DNA of 64,000 bases from Enterovibrio baiacu (GTDB taxonomy: Bacteria > Pseudomonadota > Gammaproteobacteria > Enterobacterales > Vibrionaceae). A model generated the notes under the pieces. The model was not told where the DNA came from. It was given only the letters and a program-made list of their open reading frames with translations, and did not search any database. Positions 17,440 to 25,550 of this stretch are shown here, one piece after another; the first letter of the stretch is position 1; each line of letters begins with the position of its first letter. Made by a program: the position numbers and the translations under genes. The DNA is taken from NCBI RefSeq assembly GCF_004120195.1, contig NZ_SCHN01000008.1, forward strand, positions 463,810 to 527,809, read 5' to 3'.

Positions 17440-19920
17440 ATGAAAAAAGAAGTCGCATTTACCTGTGAACTGCCAAACGGTATTCACGCTCGCCCAGCAA
17501 ACCAGCTTGAAGCGGTTTGCCGTCAATTTAGCAGTGACATCACGCTGAAAAACCTGCGTAACGAAAACACAGGTTCAGCAAAAAGTGTCCTGTCGCTGGT
17601 GGGTACAGACACCCTGTTGAACGACCCGTGTTCATTGATCATCGAAGGTGATGACGCAGAAGCCGCATTTGATGTGTTGGCGACCTACCTGCGTGAAGAA
17701 TTCCCGCATTGTGACGAAGAGTTGGTGGTGATGGATGAGGGCGATGTGACGCTGCCACAATCACTGATGAACCATAACCCAACCCTTATCCGCGCGAAGC
17801 GCCTGTCTGCAGGTATCGCCAAGGGTAAACTGATTCGCTACAACGAGATCGAACTGTCAGTGTTCGAGCAAGAAACCGCAACGCTGAACTTTGAACAAGC
17901 GAAGCAGCAAGTGACCGAAACCTTGATTGATAAGGCTGAACTGGCAAGCGGCCAAGAAAAAGAAATCATCAAGGCGCATTTGGGCATTTTGAACGATGAA
18001 ACCTTGAACGAAAAAGTGTCGGGTTTTGTGTCAAACGGTGAGTCGCTGGCGAAAGCGATTCTTCTGACCGTTGCAGCCATCACTGAAACCTTGATGCAGT
18101 CGTCTTCGGCATACCTGAAAGAGCGTGTGCTAGACATCAAAGACATCGCACTGCAATTGCTGATGACGGCGCACCCGCACGTTGAAGTGTCGACTGAATT
18201 CACGTTGACTGAACCGTCAATCGTGATAGCTAACGACCTGACGCCAAGCCAGTTCTTGGGTCTAGATCGTGAATTCTTGCAAGGTCTGATCCTGACGCAA
18301 GCAGGTTCTACCTCGCACACTGTCATTTTGGCGCGCGCATTCAACATCCCTGCGGTATCTGGCGTTGAAATTGACGCATGTGCGAAGCACGAAGGCGAAA
18401 TCCAATTTGTTGATGGTGGCCTAGGTATCGTGGCACTCGCACCTTCTGATGCAGTGGCAACCTACTTCGAACGTGCGATGTGGCTGGCAGAGCAAGTAAA
18501 AGCCGCCGAAAGCGAATACTTAAACCTGCAAGCGCAGACCAAAGATGGTCACAAGATTGAAATCGCAGCAAACATCGCGTGTACCGTAGAAGCGGAATCG
18601 GCGTTTGCGAAAGGCGCGGAAGGCATTGGTCTTTTCCGCACTGAAATGCTGTTCATGGATCGCAGCACGGCACCTGACGAACAAGAGCAGTTTGATGCGT
18701 ACAAAGAAGTGCTTGAAGCCGCGGGTGACAAAGCCGTGATTATCCGCACCATGGATATCGGTGGTGACAAGCCGCTGGATTACTTGAACCTGCCACACGA
18801 GCACAACCCGTTCTTGGGTTACCGCGCGGTGCGTATCTACCCACAATTCCTCGCGTTGTTCCACACCCAACTTCGTGCGATTTTGCGTGCGGCGCAATAC
18901 GGTCACACCAAAGTGATGATCCCGATGATTCAAAGCATCGAAGAAATCCGTTGGGTGAAAGCGCAGCTAGAGATCGTGAAAGCGGAATTGGTGAGCGACA
19001 ACACCCCATTCGGCGAGATTGAATTGGGCATCATGGTAGAAATTCCATCCGTGGCATTCATCATGGATCAGTTCTGCAAAGAAGTGGATTTCTTCAGTAT
19101 TGGCTCAAACGACATGACTCAATACTTGCTGGCAGTTGACCGTGACAACGACAACGTTGCCAAGCTTTACAACAGCCTAGCACCGTCATTCCTGCGCTTA
19201 CTTCGCGCGGTGGTCTCTGGCGCACAAGCGTACGACAAATGGGTTGGCCTGTGTGGTGAGCTAGGCGCGAACAAGAAAGTGCTGCCATTGCTTGTAGGCG
19301 CTGGCTTGAACGAACTAAGCATGGCGGCGCCAAGCATTGCACCAACCAAAGCGGCACTTCGTCAGTTTGACAGTGAAGCGTGTAAAGCACTGTTCAATGC
19401 AGCGTGTGATTGCGCGACGATTGCCGATGTTGAGGTACTGCTAGATGTCTTCGCGCAGTCTCAAGAAGATAAGCCACTGCTAGATGTTGAATGTGTGCTG
19501 CTTGATTGCGACTTCAACAGCAAAGAAGAAGCGATTCAAACGCTGGTGGGCAACCTAGGTGTGCGCGGTCGTACTCACTTGGTGAACGAGCTAGAAGCGG
19601 ATATCTGGGCGCGTGAGTCTGTGTTCACCACAGGTCTTGGCAATGGCTTTGCGATCCCACACACCAAATCAGACAACATTGCGCATTCGTCCATCTCTAT
19701 CGCTCGCTTGAACAAGCCTGTGATTTGGAGCGACGACGAAGACGGCGAAGTCGAATTTGTCATCATGCTGACGCTTAACAAAAACCAAGGCGACCAGCAC
19801 ATGCGCATTTTCTCTGGCCTTGCGCGCAAACTTATCCACGAATCTTTCCGCAACACCCTAAAAACAATGACGACGGAAGCTGAAATCATCGGCTACCTGC
19901 AGTCTGAGCTCTCTTTGTAA
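17440..19920 (+). CDS. Fused PTS HPr-EI-EIIA multiphosphoryl transfer protein
   Basis: About 826 residues joining three phosphoryl carriers, as in E. coli FryA/FrwA-type proteins. The HPr domain (1-90) has G-I-H-A-R-P-A with the active His at 16. The EI domain (~115-660) has the phospho-His at 293 in S-T-S-H-T-V, the PEP-binding G-L-F-R-T-E and F-F-S-I-G-S-N-D-M-T-Q-Y, and Cys 605 in L-C-G-E-L-G-A-N, where the usual text is C-G-E-M-A-G-D. The C-terminal EIIA of the fructose type has His 741 in A-I-P-H-T-K. It needs only PEP to energise EIIB. The ATG is preferred to a GTG nine bases upstream, which overlaps the EIIB stop. A strong terminator follows, then the GH92 array. Confidence 0.94.
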   Translation: MKKEVAFTCELPNGIHARPANQLEAVCRQFSSDITLKNLRNENTGSAKSVLSLVGTDTLLNDPCSLIIEGDDAEAAFDVLATYLREEFPHCDEELVVMDEGDVTLPQSLMNHNPTLIRAKRLSAGIAKGKLIRYNEIELSVFEQETATLNFEQAKQQVTETLIDKAELASGQEKEIIKAHLGILNDETLNEKVSGFVSNGESLAKAILLTVAAITETLMQSSSAYLKERVLDIKDIALQLLMTAHPHVEVSTEFTLTEPSIVIANDLTPSQFLGLDREFLQGLILTQAGSTSHTVILARAFNIPAVSGVEIDACAKHEGEIQFVDGGLGIVALAPSDAVATYFERAMWLAEQVKAAESEYLNLQAQTKDGHKIEIAANIACTVEAESAFAKGAEGIGLFRTEMLFMDRSTAPDEQEQFDAYKEVLEAAGDKAVIIRTMDIGGDKPLDYLNLPHEHNPFLGYRAVRIYPQFLALFHTQLRAILRAAQYGHTKVMIPMIQSIEEIRWVKAQLEIVKAELVSDNTPFGEIELGIMVEIPSVAFIMDQFCKEVDFFSIGSNDMTQYLLAVDRDNDNVAKLYNSLAPSFLRLLRAVVSGAQAYDKWVGLCGELGANKKVLPLLVGAGLNELSMAAPSIAPTKAALRQFDSEACKALFNAACDCATIADVEVLLDVFAQSQEDKPLLDVECVLLDCDFNSKEEAIQTLVGNLGVRGRTHLVNELEADIWARESVFTTGLGNGFAIPHTKSDNIAHSSISIARLNKPVIWSDDEDGEVEFVIMLTLNKNQGDQHMRIFSGLARKLIHESFRNTLKTMTTEAEIIGYLQSELSL

Positions 19921-19937
19921 TACCCAATTACGTTTTC

Positions 19938-19968
19938 AGGTGCTGCATCCCCCTGCGGCACCTTTTTT
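19938..19968 (+). terminator. Terminator-like hairpin between PTS gene and GH92 array
   Basis: A 10-bp stem (AGGTGCTGCA / TGCGGCACCT, one G-U pair) with a 6-nt loop is followed by six T. It sits in the 63-bp gap before the first GH92 gene, leaving almost no room for a new promoter. Confidence 0.85.
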
Positions 19969-19983
19969 AAAAAAGGTAGAAGA

Positions 19984-22386
19984 ATGAACATCAAGTTAGC
20001 GCCTTGTGCACTCGCTATAGCCCTTGCTTTGTCTGTTGTTGGCTGTAATTCAGATTCCAACACCTCAGAACCTAGCATTTCTATTCCATCCGTGTCGATT
20101 ATCGATAAAGCGGTATTGAAATACGTCGATCCAATGATTGGTACCGCTGCATCGGGCCACACATTCCCAGGTGCGGTTGTTCCTGCGGGCATGGTTCAAC
20201 TTTCACCAGATACGTTTATTGGCTCAGAAGTAGGCCATGAAGCTGGCCAAAATGCGTGGCATTCAGCATCGGGTTACTGGGATTCATCCAACTATGAAAC
20301 TGGCGAAATTGTTGATACTGACGTGTCGCTATACGGCTTCTCGCATACCCACTTGTCAGGCACGGGTGCTACCGATCTAGGCGACATTCTTGTTTTGCCT
20401 TATTCAGACTTGAATGATCACGGCATCAATACCTTTGATAAGTCGAACGAAATTGCCACGGCAGGTTTTTACAAAACCAAACTGAACAACGGCAACATCG
20501 ACGTCGAACTTACAACAACAAAGCGCGTTGGTTTGCACAAGTATACCTTTGCGAAAGGTGCTGAGCGCAACGTCAAGTTCGACTTAGGCCATACCTTGTT
20601 GCCTAACGGCGGTAAGTCGCTGAAAAACAAAATTGAAGTCATCGACGAATACACCATTCGCGGTCGTAAATCGTCAACGGGTTGGTTCCAAGGTCAAGAT
20701 CACCAAGGTCATGACATCTTCTTCTACGCGAAGTTTAACCAGCCTGTAGCAAGCGCCATTCTGGGTAAAGACGGTGGCGAACCGACTACTGATATGCGTC
20801 ACAACGCCGTCTATCAAGGTGATGATTTAACGGCATTCCTAAACTTTGGTGCGGGTGAGGAATCGATTGAAATTCGCGTCGGTATTTCCCCTGTTAACTG
20901 GCACGGCGCACAGAAAAACTTAGAAGCAGAAGCACCGACGTTTGATTTTGCAAAAGTGAAATCAGACGCGGAATTCGCATGGGCTGAGAAGCTTGCAAAA
21001 GTGAAAGTGGAAGGTGGCTCAGAAGCAGAAAAGACCAACTTCTACACGGGCATGTATCACATGATGATCGCGCCAATTGAATTTTATGACGTTGATGGTC
21101 GCTACGTGGATATGCTTGGCACCACTCGCACCTTGGAAGAAGGCGACACGCCGAACTATTCCATCTATTCAACGTGGGATACCTTCCGTGCGGTTCACCC
21201 ATTCTGGACCATCATTGATCCGAAGCAAGCCACTTTGTACGCGGAAGATTTGATCCGTAAATCAAACGACGAGTTCGGCATGCTGCCTAAGTGGGAAGGT
21301 CACGGATCTGAAACGGGCACCATGATCGGCTACCCATCAACGGCAATCCTTGGTGATGCGGTTACCAAAGGTTTGGTGGATGCAGAACAAGCGCTTGAAG
21401 CATCGGTGAAGTCGGCGCACTACCGCCCACATGACTTCCCGCAAATCAACGATGGTATTTTGACTGCGCTAATGGCGGGTCAATTGAACTACCACATCAA
21501 AGAGAAGTGTGTTCGCGTTCCAAACTGGAACTCCGTGTCTTACTCGCTTGAGTTCTCTTTCTACGATTGGACCATTGCTGAAATGGCGAAAGCCGCTGGC
21601 GATATGGAAACCTATGACGAATTCAAAGCGCGTTCTTATAACTCTCTAGAGCATTGGGATCCAAGTGTTGGCTTCTTTGTTCCTACAGAGACGAAAGATG
21701 GCGATGTTTGTGCATTCAAATACAGCGCTGACACTTTCAGCCCTTATAAAGCGGATGCGTTCTACTTCACCGAAGGTAACGCATGGCAGTGGCAGTGGGC
21801 GTTCATGCAGGACTTGGACAAGCTGACCGAAATAATGGACGGCACAGAGGGTCTGAACCAGAAACTCAATAATTTGTTCAATGCTGATCCAAACGGTGGT
21901 GAAGCTCACCAAGATATGACGGGCTATATCGGTCAATACATTCATGGTAACGAGCCTTCACACCACGTGATTTACCTGTATAACCGCACCCAAGAATCTT
22001 ACAAGACACAGGAATACTTGGATCAGGTTTACGACGAATTCTACAAACCAACGCCAGACGGCATCATTGGTAACGAAGACGTTGGCCAAATGTCAGCGTG
22101 GTACTTGATGTCGTCCCTTGGTTTCTACCAAATTTCACCGACTGACCCAACGTACAGCATTGGCCGCCCAATCTTCGACAAAGCCACCATGTCGATTGGC
22201 GATGGCAAGTTTACGGTTATTGCTGAAAACAACGGCCCGGACAACATGTACGTGAAATCCGTCACCATCAACGGCAAACCTTTGGATAAATTCAACACCT
22301 TTAAACACGAAGAGTTTAAAGCGGGTGGTGAACTTCGCTTCGTGATGACCGCTGATAAGTCAGAGGCCATGGCTGCGAATCTTTAA
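19984..22386 (+). CDS. GH92 alpha-mannosidase lipoprotein (copy 1)
   Basis: An 800-residue exo-acting alpha-mannosidase of family GH92, which is calcium-dependent and inverting. The signal ends in the lipobox V-V-G-C (residues 18-21) followed by Asn-Ser, so it is likely sorted to the outer membrane. The beta-sandwich N-domain carries P-A-G-M-V-Q-L-S-P-D and F-S-H-T-H-L-S-G-T-G. The (alpha/alpha)6 part carries S-T-W-D-T-F-R, S-Y-S-L-E-F-S-F-Y-D-W (Glu 523, candidate general acid), H-G-N-E-P-S-H-H near 654 and G-N-E-D-V-G-Q-M-S-A-W near 696 (candidate base region). First of five paralogues, and 63 bp after the PTS gene. Linkage specificity cannot be read from sequence. Confidence 0.95.
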   Translation: MNIKLAPCALAIALALSVVGCNSDSNTSEPSISIPSVSIIDKAVLKYVDPMIGTAASGHTFPGAVVPAGMVQLSPDTFIGSEVGHEAGQNAWHSASGYWDSSNYETGEIVDTDVSLYGFSHTHLSGTGATDLGDILVLPYSDLNDHGINTFDKSNEIATAGFYKTKLNNGNIDVELTTTKRVGLHKYTFAKGAERNVKFDLGHTLLPNGGKSLKNKIEVIDEYTIRGRKSSTGWFQGQDHQGHDIFFYAKFNQPVASAILGKDGGEPTTDMRHNAVYQGDDLTAFLNFGAGEESIEIRVGISPVNWHGAQKNLEAEAPTFDFAKVKSDAEFAWAEKLAKVKVEGGSEAEKTNFYTGMYHMMIAPIEFYDVDGRYVDMLGTTRTLEEGDTPNYSIYSTWDTFRAVHPFWTIIDPKQATLYAEDLIRKSNDEFGMLPKWEGHGSETGTMIGYPSTAILGDAVTKGLVDAEQALEASVKSAHYRPHDFPQINDGILTALMAGQLNYHIKEKCVRVPNWNSVSYSLEFSFYDWTIAEMAKAAGDMETYDEFKARSYNSLEHWDPSVGFFVPTETKDGDVCAFKYSADTFSPYKADAFYFTEGNAWQWQWAFMQDLDKLTEIMDGTEGLNQKLNNLFNADPNGGEAHQDMTGYIGQYIHGNEPSHHVIYLYNRTQESYKTQEYLDQVYDEFYKPTPDGIIGNEDVGQMSAWYLMSSLGFYQISPTDPTYSIGRPIFDKATMSIGDGKFTVIAENNGPDNMYVKSVTINGKPLDKFNTFKHEEFKAGGELRFVMTADKSEAMAANL

Positions 22387-22399
22387 AAGATTTGCACTT

Positions 22400-22527
22400 G
22401 CTCCTCCCACTCTTCGAGGGGGAGGCTGGGAGGGGGTGCTCTTTGTCTGATGATTGGCCTGAGTTTGAGTGTCGTTATCAAGGCCGCTTAACCCCTCCCT
22501 AACCCTCCCCTTGAAAAGTGGAGGGAA
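22400..22527. repeat. Palindromic intergenic repeat between GH92 genes 1 and 2
   Basis: The left arm is G-rich (GGGGGAGGCTGGGAGGGGGT) and the right arm C-rich (AACCCCTCCCTAACCCTCCC), so the ~128-bp element can fold back on itself. Its right end (CCGCTTAACCCCTCCCT, then TTGAAAAGTGGAGGG) recurs at 8850-8883. It resembles a small non-autonomous mobile element or BIME. It explains why this gap (388 bp) is much longer than the other gaps in the array. Confidence 0.7.
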
Positions 22528-22592
22528 TAAAGAAAAAACAAAGTCGGAATTAAACTACTCACGAATGAGAAGTGGGTAAATAAAAGTAATAC

Positions 22593-22651
22593 AAACCGCC
22601 CAAAAGATATTTAAGCAATGTGGACATGTTTAAGTGTCGGGCGGTTTTTTT
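22593..22651 (+). terminator. Terminator-like hairpin after GH92 copy 1
   Basis: A 9-bp stem (AAACCGCCC / GGGCGGTTT) encloses a 37-nt loop with a smaller inner hairpin (AATGT/ACATG) and is followed by a T run. Confidence 0.75.
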
Positions 22652-22774
22652 ATGAAAACGATTTACAAATAAATAATGAGAGCGCGATTCAAAAATCTTA
22701 TGCCGGTATCGGCAGGGGTTCGATCACGCCAAAAACAATCATCCAATACGTTTCTAACACTATATAGGTCGAAA

Positions 22775-25483
22775 ATGATAAACAAAAAGTCTGTGCTTTC
22801 TATGGCGATCGTTTTTGCGTTAGCGGGCTGTAATTCCAGTTCATCGGACAACAGTGGACATATCGGTACCTTGCCGCAGCCTGATCTTTCTGTACTGAAT
22901 TATGTTGATACGCTTATCGGGACGAAAGGGTTGGGTAACGTGAACCCGTCACCTGTCATGCCGGAAGGCATGATCCAACCGTCACCAGACAACTTCGATC
23001 CTAACGGGTGGAATGGCAAAGGTTCTCCCTCTGAGTATGACCCAACCAATGCGCTGCTTTCTGGTTTCACCATGACTCACATTTCAGGTGCAGGTAAAGG
23101 TGATCTGAATGATTTCGCCTTCTTGCCCTACACAGGCTTTAACACCGACGCACCAACCATCAACAAAGACACAGAAACCGCAGAAGTGGGTTACTACTCG
23201 GTGGAATTAAAAGAGACGGGTGTGAAAGCGGAACTGACGGCGACTGATCGCGTGGCGTTCCAGCGTTACACCTTCAAAAAAGGCGAAGACCGTAAAGTTC
23301 GTATCGACCTACAACACGAGTTGTTGGAAACCTATGGTAACCACTCTCGCAATATTTACTACAAGCGTTTGAACGACACCACGGTGGTGGGCGCGCGTAC
23401 ATCAAACGAATGGGGACAATGGCAGACGGTTTTCTTCGTTGCTGAGTTCTCTGAATCTATCGTTGAAGAAAACCTTTACGCGAAACTGGCCTCTGAAAGC
23501 AAATTGCGCCCAGTCGATGCGACAGAAGTGGGGTTGGCAGACTACCGTGGCTACGCAGAACATCAGCCAATGCCGGGCGAGCCTGAGCCAGATGCGGAGC
23601 GTCTCGCCAAGCGCGCAAACGATGTGATGACACACCTGAACTTCGGCAAAGGTGATGCACCAATCACAGTCAAAGTGGCAATTTCCGGCACTAGTGTGGA
23701 AGGTGCTATCAATAACTTGAATGCGGACACAAACGATTTCAACTTTGATGCTGTGGTAGAGAAAAACCGTATCTCATGGGCTGAAATTTTGGGTGAGTTT
23801 GAACTGGAAGGCGGCAAAGAAGCCGATAAAACCATGTTCTACACCTCGCTTTACCGCACCTATGTCGCGCCATTCGTTTACCAAGATGTAGACGGAAAAT
23901 ATCGTGGCATGGATGGCAAAGTGCATCAGGCAGAAGACGGTTTGGTGAACTACTCGGTGTATTCAATGTGGGATACGTTCCGTGCCGCGCACCCGCTAAA
24001 AACCATCATTGATAAATCACGTGCTGTGGAATACGCACACGATTTGCTGAACAAATACAAAACAGGCGGCGTGCTGCCTAAATGGGAACTTCACTCGGAT
24101 TACACTGGAGAAATGGTCGGGCATCCTGCGGTTTCTGTTATTGCGGACATCATGGTGAAACACCCTGAAGCCTTCACGCAGGATCATTTTGAACTCGCGA
24201 TCCAAGCGGCGAATGACACACTCGATTTCTCGCTAGATAAAACTGATAGTTGGGTGCCTTACAAAGATGCATGGTCTGGTGACAAGCGTTTCACCGTCAT
24301 GACGCGCCACAACAATTACCAAGAAGCGCTCGGTTACATTCCTGCGAATGCGAAATGGGCGGCGGACGCCGGCGACAAACCCGCATACGTGAACGGGATT
24401 TCTGAAGATAAATATGACGGGCTGGTGAACGAATCTGTGTCATATGGTTTGGAGAATGCCTACTACGACTGGACAGTCGCGCAGATCGCCAAACTGGCAG
24501 GTGATGACGCGTCATTTGAGCGTTACATGCAGCGTTCTGAGTCATTCAAAAACTACTTTGATTACAACCCAGAGTTTTACGGCAAGCTCAAAGACAGCAA
24601 AGGCAACTCACTTGGCGCGACGGGCTTTATGCGCCCGGTCTACAACCAAAACGGTGAGAAGGTTTTCGCGAACAACCTGAAAGCGGATTGTGTGGATGAA
24701 AATCTGGCACTGTCTATCCCGCAAGGCTTGGATTACAACACGTGTAAAGACCGCAAAAACCTGACAGAAAACGATGTGTTCTGGCCTTACCGCGCCGAGC
24801 ACCGTGGTGAAGATTTCACCGAAGGAAATACGTGGCAGTGGACGTGGTTTGCACCGCACAGCATCAATGGCCTTGGCAATGTGATGGCGGGTCAGAACAA
24901 TGTTCGCGCTGACTTCGACACCCCAGAAGCATTGACAGCAGAAGGTAAAGCGTCGCTATTGGCAAACTTGAATGCGCTGTTCAATGCCAACTCGAACGCT
25001 GACACCAGCCAGTCTCATGACATGTCTGGCTACATCGGCCAGTTCGTGATGGGCAATGAACCTGACCACCACGTGCCAATGATATACAACTGGACCGCAG
25101 AACCTTGGAAAACACAGGAAATTGTCAACCGTGCAATGAATGAGTTCTACCACCCAACGTTAGAAGGCCTGATTGGTAATGAAGACGTTGGCCAAATGTC
25201 GGCGTGGTATGTGATGAACGCCTTGGGCTTCTACCAAGTGACGCCGGCGGATCCGTCTTACACCATCACGCGCCCAATCTTCGATAAAGCAGTGATCCCC
25301 GTTGATGGCGGTTCATTCACCATCACAACGGAAAACAACAGCGAAGAGAATATCTACGTGAAATCTGTTGCCATTAATGGCAAGCCTCTAAATAACAACT
25401 TCTCATTTAAACACTCAGATCTGAAAGCGGGCGGGCAATTAAGTTTTGTCATGACCGGAAATAAAGAAGACGCATTAAAGTAA
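22775..25483 (+). CDS. GH92 alpha-mannosidase lipoprotein (copy 2)
   Basis: About 902 residues, the longest copy together with copy 3. The start is placed at the ATG that gives a clean lipoprotein signal (M-I-N-K-K-S then hydrophobic core, lipobox L-A-G-C and a Ser-rich linker). An upstream in-frame extension of 33 residues has no signal character. GH92 motifs: F-T-M-T-H-I-S-G-A-G, S-M-W-D-T-F-R, S-Y-G-L-E-N-A-Y-Y-D-W near residue 560, G-N-E-P-D-H-H near 759 and G-N-E-D-V-G-Q-M-S-A-W near 801. The S to D change in the H-H motif is shared with copy 3 only. An insert near residues 255-290 contains many charged residues. The role is inferred to be a different linkage or glycan branch from copies 1, 4 and 5. 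Confidence 0.94.
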   Translation: MINKKSVLSMAIVFALAGCNSSSSDNSGHIGTLPQPDLSVLNYVDTLIGTKGLGNVNPSPVMPEGMIQPSPDNFDPNGWNGKGSPSEYDPTNALLSGFTMTHISGAGKGDLNDFAFLPYTGFNTDAPTINKDTETAEVGYYSVELKETGVKAELTATDRVAFQRYTFKKGEDRKVRIDLQHELLETYGNHSRNIYYKRLNDTTVVGARTSNEWGQWQTVFFVAEFSESIVEENLYAKLASESKLRPVDATEVGLADYRGYAEHQPMPGEPEPDAERLAKRANDVMTHLNFGKGDAPITVKVAISGTSVEGAINNLNADTNDFNFDAVVEKNRISWAEILGEFELEGGKEADKTMFYTSLYRTYVAPFVYQDVDGKYRGMDGKVHQAEDGLVNYSVYSMWDTFRAAHPLKTIIDKSRAVEYAHDLLNKYKTGGVLPKWELHSDYTGEMVGHPAVSVIADIMVKHPEAFTQDHFELAIQAANDTLDFSLDKTDSWVPYKDAWSGDKRFTVMTRHNNYQEALGYIPANAKWAADAGDKPAYVNGISEDKYDGLVNESVSYGLENAYYDWTVAQIAKLAGDDASFERYMQRSESFKNYFDYNPEFYGKLKDSKGNSLGATGFMRPVYNQNGEKVFANNLKADCVDENLALSIPQGLDYNTCKDRKNLTENDVFWPYRAEHRGEDFTEGNTWQWTWFAPHSINGLGNVMAGQNNVRADFDTPEALTAEGKASLLANLNALFNANSNADTSQSHDMSGYIGQFVMGNEPDHHVPMIYNWTAEPWKTQEIVNRAMNEFYHPTLEGLIGNEDVGQMSAWYVMNALGFYQVTPADPSYTITRPIFDKAVIPVDGGSFTITTENNSEENIYVKSVAINGKPLNNNFSFKHSDLKAGGQLSFVMTGNKEDALK

Positions 25484-25495
25484 AAATAAAAAACC

Positions 25496-25521
25496 AGGAG
25501 ATCTACGAATAGATCTCCTTT
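25496..25521 (+). terminator. Terminator-like hairpin after GH92 copy 2
   Basis: A perfect 9-bp stem (AGGAGATCT / AGATCTCCT) with a 6-nt loop is followed by TTTCCC, so the T tract is short. It lies 12 bp after the stop codon and 29 bp before the next start. Confidence 0.65.
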
Positions 25522-25550
25522 CCCTATTTTTAGTGAAATGAAGGTGTAAC

